Positions 56,749 through 64,000 of a stretch of DNA of 64,000 nucleotides are shown in pieces (positions within the stretch are counted from its first letter, which is position 1; each line of letters starts with the position of its first letter). The stretch spans positions 186,001 to 250,000 of the forward strand of contig NZ_BORP01000004.1 in NCBI RefSeq assembly GCF_018333235.1, given 5' to 3'. The DNA comes from Ornithinibacillus bavariensis (GTDB lineage: Bacteria > Bacillota > Bacilli > Bacillales > Amphibacillaceae). A program made the position numbers and the translations under genes. A model generated the notes under the pieces. It was not told the DNA's origin. It saw only the letters and a program-made list of their open reading frames with translations, and searched no databases.

Positions 56749-57219
56749 ATGATGCAGTATGAAAAGCTTTTAGATGAAGCTTCATCTTTAGGGTTGTCTG
56801 TTTACGAAAGATATCTGAAAGGACAAATTAAAGGTCTATATAGTGATAATGTTATATGGATGAACAAGTCCCTTCCAACTTACGCTGAGAAATATTGCAT
56901 TCTTGCGGAGGAGATGGGCCATTATAAAACCTCAGTAGGTAATATACTCGATCAATCAAAGATTAACAATCGCAAACAAGAACAACGGGCTCGATCCTGG
57001 GCTTATGAAAAAATAGTTCCTTTATCCAAGATTATACAAGCACATAAAGAACGAATTATAAATAAATATGAGTTTGCGGAATTTTTAGGAGTTACAGAAT
57101 CATTTTTAGAAAGAGCTCTTGAAAGATATCAAGAGAAATATGGCGATGCAATTAATTACGAGGGCTATACCATATGCTTCAATCCATTAGGAGTAATCGA
57201 ATGGTTTGAAGACATATAA
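56749..57219 (+). CDS. ImmA/IrrE-family antirepressor metallopeptidase
   Basis: 156 residues of the ImmA/IrrE (DUF955) family. The metal site is AEEMGHY, the E-x-x-G-H form usual for this short Firmicute phage branch instead of HExGH, followed by a conserved KQEQRARSWAYEKIV. It would cleave the repressor on induction. Its survival next to the repressor suggests that the switch may still work, although the phage cannot. ATG has GGGGGTG upstream. Confidence 0.87.
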   Translation: MMQYEKLLDEASSLGLSVYERYLKGQIKGLYSDNVIWMNKSLPTYAEKYCILAEEMGHYKTSVGNILDQSKINNRKQEQRARSWAYEKIVPLSKIIQAHKERIINKYEFAEFLGVTESFLERALERYQEKYGDAINYEGYTICFNPLGVIEWFEDI

Positions 57220-57361
57220 TTTTTTACACAAAAACAGAACATACGTTTTGTTTTTAGTGATAATAATGCTAGTTCTGACTAACACATCAAGATATGAAAA
57301 GGAATTCGTAGAAATGAAACATAGAAAATAGTATCCAAATAGAATAAGAATACCTAAAAAT

Positions 57362-57397
57362 AAAAACCCTTGTAAACTCATAGTTTACAAGGGTTTT
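57362..57397 (-). terminator. Terminator of the tRNA unit
   Basis: On the minus strand AAACCCTTGTAAACT pairs with AGTTTACAAGGGTTT and is followed by TTATTTTT. It lies directly after tRNA-Arg. The prophage begins beyond it. Confidence 0.9.
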
Positions 57398-57402
57398 GTT
57401 AA

Positions 57403-57476
57403 CGTCCCAGGAGAGATTCGAACTCCCGACCCACAGCTTAGAAGGCTGTTGCTCTATCCTGCTGAGCTACTGGGAC
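57403..57476 (-). tRNA. tRNA-Arg (anticodon TCT)
   Basis: Cloverleaf on the minus strand: acceptor GTCCCAG/CTGGGAC, anticodon stem ACAGC/GCTGT with loop CTTCTAA, T loop GTTCGAATC. The anticodon TCT reads AGA. CCA is not encoded (GTT follows). Its 3' end faces the prophage, so it is the likely integration target. Confidence 0.95.
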
Positions 57477-57487
57477 ATATGTAGAAG

Positions 57488-57558
57488 AGCGGGTGAAGGG
57501 AATCGAACCCTCGACATCAGCTTGGAAGGCTGGAGTTTTACCATTAAACTACACCCGC
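57488..57558 (-). tRNA. tRNA-Gly (anticodon TCC) with an anticodon-stem mismatch
   Basis: Acceptor GCGGGTG/CACCCGC, D stem GTTT/AAAC, anticodon loop CTTCCAA, T arm GAGGG/CCCTT. The anticodon stem reads CCAGC/GCTGA, leaving a C27-A43 mismatch; as I recall it, the B. subtilis gene has T27-A43. CCA is not encoded. It lies ahead of tRNA-Arg on the same transcript. Confidence 0.93.
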
Positions 57559-57718
57559 ATATGAGTAAGTGAAAAATATTAAAATTGGATTTACGAAAAA
57601 CATGCCCCTGCATCTACAAGCATATTCAAAGATGTTTATTCTTCGGGGCAACTCGTAGCATATTCGGTAGAAGCAAAGCTCGTGGCTGGAGTTTTACCAT
57701 TAAACTACACCCGCATAT
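57528..57718. repeat. 35-bp direct repeat of the tRNA-Gly 5' half
   Basis: GGCTGGAGTTTTACC and the next 20 bases occur identically at 57528-57562 (in tRNA-Gly) and at 57684-57718. The second copy has no 3' half, so it is a tRNA fragment. Between them lies 121 bp with a GCCCC/GGGGC hairpin (57604-57649). Such repeats mark integration or slippage events at tRNA genes. Confidence 0.85.
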
Positions 57719-57885
57719 AAAAAATGAAAAGCTATTTTGTTAATTTAAATTAACTAACTTGTTTTTAGTCACAAGACTTATTATATGTACTTTATATATT
57801 ATTGTCAACAGTAAAATTTAAAGTTACAATTTACGGAAAACTTAGTGAAAGGATGATTCTATATATTAGAAACATCCTTCACTCA

Positions 57886-58395
57886 CTAAATAGAAGTTGT
57901 AAATGATAAATCCTCAAGTTGTGTACCATCTATCGTTAAAAAGTTAACCTTGATTGAATCTTTTGTTTCCCATTGTAAAACTGCATAAGTTTTTTCAGGT
58001 CTTATGCGTGGTTGTCTAATACTACCTGGATTAAGAAAAAGCTTGTCTCCAACCTTTTCTGCCCCAGCTATATGAGAATGACCGAAACATACAACATCAG
58101 CACTTTCCTCTTCAGCACGGTAAGAAAGACTCATAAGGCTACTTTTTACTTGATGTAAGTGACCGTGAACTACAAAAAATAATAGTCCACCAATTTCTAT
58201 CTTTTGTTCATTAGGAAATCTTCCATAAAAATCACAATTTCCGGCTACCGTGATGACATTTTCTAGCTCCAATGCTTCCTCACTAAGTTCGGAGTCACCA
58301 CAATGAATCATATAATCTGCTTTTTCTCGTTCTTTAATTGTCACTATTTCATTTGTTAACCCATGACTATCACTCATGATTACAACCTTTGTCAT
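57886..58395 (-). CDS. ysnB: Phosphodiesterase, YsnB/MJ0936 family
   Basis: 169 residues of the calcineurin-like superfamily. Metal-site motifs in order: SDSHG, HCGDSEL, GNCD, HGHLHQV and GHSH. It hydrolyses phosphodiesters in vitro in relatives; the in vivo substrate is unknown. The ATG at 58395 has GGAGTGA upstream. It ends a run rph-rdgB-ysnB with 4-14 bp spacing, so one operon. Confidence 0.92.
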   Translation of the reverse strand: MTKVVIMSDSHGLTNEIVTIKEREKADYMIHCGDSELSEEALELENVITVAGNCDFYGRFPNEQKIEIGGLLFFVVHGHLHQVKSSLMSLSYRAEEESADVVCFGHSHIAGAEKVGDKLFLNPGSIRQPRIRPEKTYAVLQWETKDSIKVNFLTIDGTQLEDLSFTTSI

Positions 58396-58408
58396 GCTCT
58401 TCACTCCA

Positions 58409-59005
58409 CTAGCTTAAATTTTGAATCCATTCTTCTAATTGAACCATGGCGTGATATCGATGACTAATTTTATTCTTTATATTAGGCTCTAGCTCAGCCA
58501 TTGTTTGCTCATAGCCTTCAGGGATAAAAATCGGATCATAACCAAAGCCATGACTACCGCTCTCGGCAAGCGCTATTTTCCCTTCACAGCTTCCTTTTTT
58601 AAACAGTGTTGGTTGCCCAGGTATAGAAACTGATAGGACACAAACAAATCGTGCAGTGCGATTAGGGTCCTGTACATTTTCCAATTCCTTTAATACTTTT
58701 ACTATATTCGCCTGGTCATCCTTTGGCTCCCCGGCATACCGTGCAGAAAATATTCCTGGCCTACCATCTAGTGCATCAATCATTAGGCCAGAATCATCAG
58801 CCATTACCGGTATATTTAATAGCTTCATAATCCCCTCTGACTTTAATGCAGCATTTTCTTCAAAGGTTGAACCGGTCTCCTCGATATCAGGTATATCTTC
58901 CTCTAGCTCTAGCAAAGAAATAGCATTAATCCCATACTTGGCGAACATTATCTTGAATTCTTCAGCTTTCCCTTTATTTTTAGTGGCGATAATTAATTGC
59001 TTCAT
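58409..59005 (-). CDS. rdgB: dITP/XTP pyrophosphatase RdgB
   Basis: 198 residues of the HAM1/RdgB family. It removes non-canonical purine triphosphates. Motifs: ATKNKGKAEEF at the start, MADDSGLMIDAL, GRPGIFSARYAG, and HGFGYDPIFIPEGY. It starts immediately after the rph stop codon. The length is typical. Confidence 0.96.
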   Translation of the reverse strand: MKQLIIATKNKGKAEEFKIMFAKYGINAISLLELEEDIPDIEETGSTFEENAALKSEGIMKLLNIPVMADDSGLMIDALDGRPGIFSARYAGEPKDDQANIVKVLKELENVQDPNRTARFVCVLSVSIPGQPTLFKKGSCEGKIALAESGSHGFGYDPIFIPEGYEQTMAELEPNIKNKISHRYHAMVQLEEWIQNLS

Positions 59006-59770
59006 TTATTTTCCATCCTGTCCCTTTAAGGTTTCACCGATACGACCAGCTAAATCTCCTAACACTTCTTCTTGTATGCTAAAAATAGTTGCTAATCCGT
59101 CATTTGCAAGTCCCAATAGGGTATGTAATTGATTCATGGAAAATGTAGCTTCCTCGCCAGTTCCTTGAATCTCTACAAATTCTCCTGCCCCTGTCATCAC
59201 CACATTCATATCGACATTGGCATGAGAATCTTCCTCATAATTTAAATCCAAGATCTCCGTTCCATCTGGTAATATTCCTACAGAGGTAGCAGCAAGAAAA
59301 TCAGTAACGGGCATTTTTTTCAATGTGTTATTGTCTAGTAACTTGCCAAATGCAAGAACCATTGCTACAAATGCACCCGTAATAGAAGCTGTTCTCGTTC
59401 CCCCATCAGCCTGAATTACATCACAGTCAATCCAAACAGTTCTTTCTCCAATTTGCTCTAAATCAACAACTGAGCGTAGTGCTCTACCAATCAGTCGTTG
59501 TATTTCCATTGTTCTACCTGATACTTTGCCCTTAGAAGATTCCCTAATATTTCGATCCTGAGTTGCGCGAGGTAGCATGGCATATTCAGCTGTTACCCAC
59601 CCTTTTCCTTGTCCGCGCATAAAAGGAGGGACTCTGTCTTCAATGGTTGCATTGCAAATCACTTTTGTTTCGCCTACTTGAATTAATACAGAGCCTTCGG
59701 GATGTTTGATAAAATTTGTTGTAATTGTAATAGGTCTTAAACTATTTTCACTTCGTTGATCGTTTCTCAT
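59006..59770 (-). CDS. rph: Ribonuclease PH
   Basis: 254 residues. A phosphorolytic 3' exoribonuclease that trims tRNA precursors. Motifs: [31 protein letters not shown] with the phosphate-binding [26 protein letters not shown], and [19 protein letters not shown] has AAGGAGG upstream. First gene of the rph-rdgB-ysnB operon. Confidence 0.97.
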   Translation of the reverse strand: MRNDQRSENSLRPITITTNFIKHPEGSVLIQVGETKVICNATIEDRVPPFMRGQGKGWVTAEYAMLPRATQDRNIRESSKGKVSGRTMEIQRLIGRALRSVVDLEQIGERTVWIDCDVIQADGGTRTASITGAFVAMVLAFGKLLDNNTLKKMPVTDFLAATSVGILPDGTEILDLNYEEDSHANVDMNVVMTGAGEFVEIQGTGEEATFSMNQLHTLLGLANDGLATIFSIQEEVLGDLAGRIGETLKGQDGK

Positions 59771-59842
59771 GTAAAATCCTCCTTATCTCAAATTAGCTTA
59801 TCATATTTTCTGTTCTTGATTCATCCTTTTTCCATTGAAATG

Positions 59843-59877
59843 TAAAAAAACAAGAGGAGCATTCCCGCTCCTCTTCG
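59843..59877 (-). terminator. Terminator after gerM
   Basis: On the minus strand AAGAGGAGC pairs with GCTCCTCTT around a 6-nt loop and seven T follow. It separates gerM from rph. Confidence 0.92.
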
Positions 59878-59878
59878 A

Positions 59879-60955
59879 TTAAAACTTTTGTGATGGTGTG
59901 AAAACGTCTCTTGTTACAGGCTTTGTATAAACTTCTCCACTTTCATTTGCAATTTGCTCGACATTTTCTACTCTCACATTAACTGCTTCAACAGACTCTT
60001 GCTCTGTTAATGTACGCACTAGGGTCTCCATTACTTCATCCGCAATTACACCGCTCTCCATGTCTTTTAAGACATTTTGGTTAAATACAATTTCTAGTAC
60101 ACCGCTATCCAATTTCGGGTTATCCACTAGCATTGTTGTATTATTAAAGACATGCATAAGATTCGTATCGTAGGCAGGTCCATCAATCAGTGCCTCTACA
60201 ATTGCTTGATGAATATTTCCATCCTTTGCCTCTATATACTGTGTTACAGGAACAAAATATTGTTTATCATCATGTTCTGTTGGAAAGTACATCGTAACCG
60301 CTTTTCCATTTATTAAATCCACTGTATCTGATGGAACGATATTAATACCATTTGCTCTTGTATAGCCATTTGCAATAGATGTACCACTAACAGGCATTTC
60401 CTTAAGCTCTTCGCCATTAATACGAAGCTTTACCCGCTCCACACTATCAAACTGTGTTAGTGTAAATGTCATTGCTTCTAGTATTTTCACTTCATCCTCA
60501 GCAGCATATTCCTTAAATTCCTCAGATAAATCAACTGTAATTGTACCATCCTCAATACTTAAGCCTAGCACTTCAGTTCCTGCTGGCAGTACTGCTTGGA
60601 ATCCATTAGGTAGTAGTGAAGTGACTGGACCATCTTTCACAAGATACTCCAAAATTTGTTGAGCAACCTCATTTGACTCAGGAACTGGTAATTCAAAATT
60701 CTGTGGTGCTACTAATCCGTTTGAATCTAGTAAAAATAATTGACGTTCAACCGTTTCTTCCGCTTCCTCGGTTTCTTTATTTGTTTCACTTCCGTCCGAC
60801 TCTGTCTTGGTCTTGGTATCCTTCTGACCATCAACTTCTTCAGCATTTGGAGGCGGGTCCATATCAGGCAAGGATTGTTCTCCTTGGAAACATCCACTTA
60901 GAAGTAATAGCGTACAAAAGAGCGCAAGCAGCATCAGAATAAATCGTTTTCTCAT
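59879..60955 (-). CDS. gerM: Germination/sporulation lipoprotein GerM
   Basis: 358 residues. A signal peptide with the lipobox LSGC (Cys22) is followed by an acidic linker and two GerMN domains (about 90-200 and 220-340). In B. subtilis GerM belongs to the mother cell-forespore channel region and is needed for engulfment-linked assembly and germination. ATG has GGAGGGA upstream. It lies between racE and rph, as in B. subtilis. Confidence 0.94.
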   Translation of the reverse strand: MRKRFILMLLALFCTLLLLSGCFQGEQSLPDMDPPPNAEEVDGQKDTKTKTESDGSETNKETEEAEETVERQLFLLDSNGLVAPQNFELPVPESNEVAQQILEYLVKDGPVTSLLPNGFQAVLPAGTEVLGLSIEDGTITVDLSEEFKEYAAEDEVKILEAMTFTLTQFDSVERVKLRINGEELKEMPVSGTSIANGYTRANGINIVPSDTVDLINGKAVTMYFPTEHDDKQYFVPVTQYIEAKDGNIHQAIVEALIDGPAYDTNLMHVFNNTTMLVDNPKLDSGVLEIVFNQNVLKDMESGVIADEVMETLVRTLTEQESVEAVNVRVENVEQIANESGEVYTKPVTRDVFTPSQKF

Positions 60956-61142
60956 GTCATTCCCTCCTACGATGGTTTGTACTACTATATATACGAGCCT
61001 ATTTTAAATTTAGACCTGATGAATAAAAATAATAAAAAAATAATTTGTTTATAAAATTAGTGTAATAGCTTAATTGACTATAGATTTTTAGAGACAAATT
61101 TGCGGTTGTCTGTAACCCTCCTTTGGGATATTTAAAGGAGAA

Positions 61143-61247
61143 ATGAAACTATGTTATAAGATGGTAATATTATTTACGATGTATTCCATTGTTCTGTTTA
61201 TCTATACAGTCTCAGAATTACAAAATGATTTCCTAAAAACTACATAA
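61143..61247 (+). CDS. Possible 34-residue membrane peptide
   Basis: Reads MKLCYKMVILFTMYSIVL and runs on through one hydrophobic helix to an ELQNDFLKTT tail. AAAGGAG is only two bases before the ATG, which is short. It lies in the gerM-racE gap (60956-61248) on the opposite strand. Support is weak. Confidence 0.3.
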   Translation: MKLCYKMVILFTMYSIVLFIYTVSELQNDFLKTT

Positions 61248-61248
61248 C

Positions 61249-61305
61249 AAAAGCCAAATCATCCGGTGTAAACCTAACTAGGTTACATCCAATGATTTGG
61301 CTTTT
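61249..61305. terminator. Terminator after racE
   Basis: AAAGCCAAATCAT pairs with ATGATTTGGCTTT, with a second inner stem (AACCTA/TAGGTT). T runs exist on both strands, so it can work both ways. Confidence 0.85.
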
Positions 61306-61314
61306 GCTGGTAGC

Positions 61315-62127
61315 TTATATAATAGCTTTTTCAATTGATACCGTTTTTAAGTTATCTACTGAACTATCGAAAATCCGTTTAGTTAACGATGTAAACGCCT
61401 CTACATCACCAGTTGTATAGAATTGATGTGAAAATTGTTCCTCAACATCATTTAACAACTGGTTCATCTCTAAGATGGCACTTGTTTCTCTAGCCGTTTC
61501 TTCACTAGAAGAAATTAGTGTAACATGTGATCCAATAGACTCTTGGATCACATCCTTAAGTAACGGATAGTGGGTACATCCGAGAATCAATGTATCCATC
61601 TCATTGTTTATTTTTAAAGGCAATAATGCTTCTTCAACGGTTCTCTCTGCTAATTGACCAGAAAGGATTCCCTTTTCCACCATCGGAACAAATGTTGGGC
61701 ACGCTAAGGGATAGGTAACGATATCCGATTTTATTGTTTGAAGTGCCTGAGTATAGGCATTACTTCGGATAGTACCTTCAGTCCCAATTATTCCAACATG
61801 GTTATTTTTAGTTGATTTTATTGCAGCACGTGCACCTGGTAGTATAACACCTACTACTGGGATTGATAATTTCTCCTGTAATTCTCCTAAGGTATATGCA
61901 GTAGCTGTATTACAAGCTATTACTAGCATTTTAATATTTTTCGTTAATAGAAAATCTACCATTTCCCATGTGAAAGTTCTTATTTCGTCTGCTGATCTTG
62001 GTCCATAAGGACAACGCAGTGTATCTCCCAAATAGATAAGCTGTTCTTTAGGTAATTGTCTCATAAGTTCATGAACAACTGTTAACCCTCCGACACCAGA
62101 ATCGATTACTCCAATAGGTTTATTCAA
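61315..62127 (-). CDS. racE: Glutamate racemase
   Basis: 270 residues. It makes D-glutamate for peptidoglycan. The catalytic acid and base cysteines are Cys72 (IACNTATA) and Cys184 (LGCTHYPLL), with Asp10 in VIDSGVGG. The start is a TTG with GAGGCGG upstream. The location between gerM and ysmB matches B. subtilis racE. The name murI is also used. Confidence 0.96.
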   Translation of the reverse strand: MNKPIGVIDSGVGGLTVVHELMRQLPKEQLIYLGDTLRCPYGPRSADEIRTFTWEMVDFLLTKNIKMLVIACNTATAYTLGELQEKLSIPVVGVILPGARAAIKSTKNNHVGIIGTEGTIRSNAYTQALQTIKSDIVTYPLACPTFVPMVEKGILSGQLAERTVEEALLPLKINNEMDTLILGCTHYPLLKDVIQESIGSHVTLISSSEETARETSAILEMNQLLNDVEEQFSHQFYTTGDVEAFTSLTKRIFDSSVDNLKTVSIEKAII

Positions 62128-62160
62128 AAAGACCGCCTCTTCTAAGATGTTATTTTTTAT

Positions 62161-62616
62161 TTACGAATTTTCATTTATAGTTTTCATTTGATCATGAAGT
62201 AAGTCAAGTAATTCAATTAATGAATTGGTTTGTTCTTCTGTAAAATTCTCTAATACTTCACCTAAGTATTGTTGACGTTTGATTATAACTTCTTTAATAA
62301 TTCTTTTTCCTTTTTCAAGTACATGAATTCGTACAACACGTCGATCATTCGTATCCCGTACTCTTTCCACTAGTTCGTTTTTTTCCATACGGTCTACGAG
62401 ATCAGTTGTTGTACTAAATGCTAAGCCATTTTTAGCGGAGAGTTCACCTATTGTCAAATCCCCTTCCTCATGTAACCATTGAAGCGCAATAAATTGAGGA
62501 TTGGTTATCGGATAATTATTTAGTATCTTTCGACCATTTTGCTTGATTGCACCAGCAATGTGTCGAAGTTTTTTTTCTAATTTTGCTAAGGCTTCTTCTG
62601 AGATTTGATTTTCCAA
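62161..62616 (-). CDS. ysmB: MarR-family regulator YsmB
   Basis: 151 residues with a MarR winged helix: DLTIGELSAKNGLAFSTTTDLVDRMEKNELVERV and the DRRVVRIHVLEKG wing. It starts at the TTG at 62616 with GGGAGG upstream; 15 earlier codons are not used. It is upstream of racE, as in B. subtilis. Its target genes are not known. Confidence 0.88.
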   Translation of the reverse strand: MENQISEEALAKLEKKLRHIAGAIKQNGRKILNNYPITNPQFIALQWLHEEGDLTIGELSAKNGLAFSTTTDLVDRMEKNELVERVRDTNDRRVVRIHVLEKGKRIIKEVIIKRQQYLGEVLENFTEEQTNSLIELLDLLHDQMKTINENS

Positions 62617-62759
62617 GTCTTTACCTCCCGAACTTCTATCGATATAGTCATATTTTATCATAAAAGCTCGAATAACCTATATTATATTTATAAAATCATG
62701 AAATTCAATTAAAAAATTGAGGTATATTAATATATTTTATACTTATTTGAAATGTGCGC

Positions 62760-62786
62760 ACCGTTTAGTGTTACTCACATAAGCTA
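62760..62786 (+). promoter_or_regulatory. SigK-like promoter of gerE
   Basis: AC at 62760-62761 is followed after 16 nt by CATAAGCTA at 62778-62786, matching the SigK pattern AC-N16-17-CATAnnnTA. The gerE start is about 60 nt downstream. SigK control of gerE is established in B. subtilis. Confidence 0.65.
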
Positions 62787-62847
62787 TTAGTGACTAAATA
62801 ATTTCCCTTCGTACTGCAGCTCTATGACAGCAAGGAGGGGTTAACAT

Positions 62848-63072
62848 TTGAAGGACAACGAGTACAAACCGAAGCAACTACTGACTAAACGGGAAAAAGA
62901 GGTATTCGAGCTCTTAGTTCAAGATAAAACAACAAAAGAAATTGCCCAGGAATTGTTTATATCCGAAAAAACTGTCCGTAACCACATTTCAAATGCTATG
63001 CAAAAATTAGGAGTCAAGGGGCGTTCTCAGGCAGTTGTAGAGCTTATCCGTATGGGTGAATTAAAGCTCTAG
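62848..63072 (+). CDS. gerE: Late mother-cell regulator GerE
   Basis: 74 residues, a stand-alone LuxR-type DNA-binding domain (LTKREKEVFELLVQDKTTKEIA, EKTVRNHISNAMQKLGV). GerE is the last regulator of the mother-cell cascade and controls coat genes. The start is a TTG after AAGGAGGGG. Terminator follows at once. It diverges from ysmB. Confidence 0.97.
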   Translation: MKDNEYKPKQLLTKREKEVFELLVQDKTTKEIAQELFISEKTVRNHISNAMQKLGVKGRSQAVVELIRMGELKL

Positions 63073-63108
63073 AAAAAACCGACTTTCCTTAAAGGAAGTC
63101 GGTTTTTA
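63073..63108 (+). terminator. Terminator after gerE
   Basis: AAAAACCGACTTTCCTT pairs with AAGGAAGTCGGTTTTT, an A and T flanked stem that also works on the minus strand. Between here and ysmA (63109-63283) I see no gene. Confidence 0.9.
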
Positions 63109-63283
63109 TTGAATAGATAATATCGACCAATACTTCTATAACTTATTCTTCTTGAATTTGCATACAATTATCAAACAAGTAATAATTTAATAACTCAGTC
63201 TTCACAGAATAAAGATGTAGTTTAAATTAGACACAGTATAAGTAAATAACCAATGAATTATGATACTTAGCTAATTATCCTTT

Positions 63284-63739
63284 TTAGTTACTTCGAAACG
63301 CTGACGATAAACGCTCTTTTACCTGTTCTCCTAAAGCGAGTGGTTTACCTGTTGACGCATTAATATAAACAATCCGTCCTCTTCCAGTTAAGCACACTTC
63401 ATCATTTTGATTAACACCCATGTAATGGATGTCAAATGATGTTTTTCCAACCTCAGCTGCCTTAACATATATTTTTAAACTATCCTGGAAAAATAATTGC
63501 TTTAAATAATCGCATTGTAGATCTGCTACGATAGGTATACCTTCCATATCAGATTCATTTTCAAATAAACCGACTGATTTTAAGTATTCGATACGTGCCT
63601 CTTCAAAATAGATAAATGGGCTTACATTATTGACATGCCCAAACATATCGGTTTCAGAAAAACGAATGCGGATAGGAATAGAAAATGTAAATTCATCCTT
63701 CCACTTTACAAAGTCTTCTATATAATTTATTTTCCGCAT
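63284..63739 (-). CDS. ysmA: Acyl-CoA thioesterase-like protein YsmA
   Basis: 151 residues with a hot-dog (4HBT) fold. FSETDMFGHVNNVSPFIYFEEAR contains the catalytic Asp and His region. It hydrolyses acyl thioesters in relatives; the substrate here is unknown. ATG has AAAGGGAGAG upstream. It follows sdhB after a terminator, as in B. subtilis. Confidence 0.9.
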   Translation of the reverse strand: MRKINYIEDFVKWKDEFTFSIPIRIRFSETDMFGHVNNVSPFIYFEEARIEYLKSVGLFENESDMEGIPIVADLQCDYLKQLFFQDSLKIYVKAAEVGKTSFDIHYMGVNQNDEVCLTGRGRIVYINASTGKPLALGEQVKERLSSAFRSN

Positions 63740-63764
63740 AAGATCTCTCCCTTTGTTCTATGAT

Positions 63765-63801
63765 GAAAAAAGACCCTTACCTTGGTATGAGGTAAGGGTC
63801 T
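63765..63801 (-). terminator. Terminator after sdhB
   Basis: On the minus strand AGACCCTTACC pairs with GGTAAGGGTCT, followed by six T. It ends the sdh operon. Confidence 0.92.
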
Positions 63802-63818
63802 GGTTGTTTATATTCTAC

Positions 63819-64000
63819 TTAGTGTGCGTTATCGCTACCAAAGAAGTTTTTAAATGATTGAATAGCAGCTGCACGGTTCATAGCTGCAAGTGAGGTTGTT
63901 AATGGAATACCTTTTGGACAAACTTGAACACAGTTTTGTGCGTTACCACAACCTACAAGTCCGCCTTCCTCCATTAATCCTTCTAATCTTTCACTTGCAT
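63819..64000 (-). CDS. sdhB: Succinate dehydrogenase iron-sulfur subunit, C-terminal fragment
   Basis: About 60 C-terminal residues are inside the window. They contain GLVGCGNAQNCVQVCPKGIPLT, the cysteine motif for the 3Fe-4S/4Fe-4S clusters at the end of SdhB, and finish with FFGSDNAH. The protein passes electrons from succinate to the quinone site at the membrane. The position next to ysmA-gerE matches B. subtilis. Confidence 0.93.
   Translation of the reverse strand, partial: ASERLEGLMEEGGLVGCGNAQNCVQVCPKGIPLTTSLAAMNRAAAIQSFKNFFGSDNAH

Larger units (their letters stand above)
30433..57219. mobile_element. Defective prophage with two siphophage tail modules and no head
   Basis: A block of phage genes, nearly all on the minus strand, runs from an immunity switch (56.1-57.2 kb) through late regulators, tail module B (43.6-52.8 kb), a truncated portal and scaffold, tail module A (32.2-41.5 kb) and lysis genes. 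No integrase, excisionase, replication, terminase or capsid gene is seen. The block starts next to the 3' end of tRNA-Arg, a classic integration site. I could not find the matching copy of the tRNA end on the left side. Boundaries are given by the outermost phage genes. Confidence 0.9.

Overview
This is a low-GC Gram-positive, spore-forming chromosome from the Bacillaceae. The backbone follows the Bacillus subtilis order folC-valS-spoVID-ysxE-hemL-hemB-hemD-hemC-hemX-hemA-engB-lonA-clpX-tig-ysoA, and later ysnB-rdgB-rph-gerM-racE-ysmB-gerE-ysmA-sdhB. Sporulation genes (spoVID, ysxE, gerM, gerE), a T-box leader on valS and SigE-like and SigK-like promoters support this. No second lon gene lies between lonA and clpX. 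The species cannot be fixed from the sequence; an Oceanobacillus/Virgibacillus-type relative is a guess.

Region 1 (1-26 kb) is mostly housekeeping. It holds valS with its T-box, a spore-morphogenesis pair, the six-gene tetrapyrrole operon that makes uroporphyrinogen III from glutamyl-tRNA, the GTPase engB, the proteases Lon and ClpX, and trigger factor. Accessory additions are a coupled pair of RimK-like ATP-grasp genes between folC and valS, a 51-bp tandem repeat array at about 15.07-15.76 kb, a cluster of inverted repeats between spoVID and hemL, and a pyruvate-kinase-like protein without the usual C-terminal domain.

Region 2 (26-30 kb) is a variable stretch: two small membrane-protein genes, a DUF3231 gene split by a one-base frameshift, and a P-loop kinase-like gene.

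Region 3 (30.4-57.2 kb) is a defective prophage abutting a tRNA-Arg/tRNA-Gly pair. It carries an ImmR/ImmA-type switch with operator-like dyads, two sigma-like late regulators, and two complete but different siphophage tail modules, one after the other. Each tail module has its own major tail protein, assembly chaperones read through by -1 frameshifting, tape measure, distal tail protein, hub and fibre or spike. BhlA, holin and M23 endolysin genes follow. I see no integrase, replication gene, terminase, capsid or head-completion gene. Only a C-terminally truncated portal and a scaffold remain of the head. Two tails plus lysis without a head suggest either a decaying chimera of two phages or a tail-particle (tailocin-like) locus.

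Region 4 (57.4-64 kb) returns to backbone: tRNA-Arg and tRNA-Gly with a duplicated 35-bp piece of the latter, then ysnB, rdgB, rph, gerM, racE, a marR gene, gerE, a thioesterase and the 3' end of sdhB.
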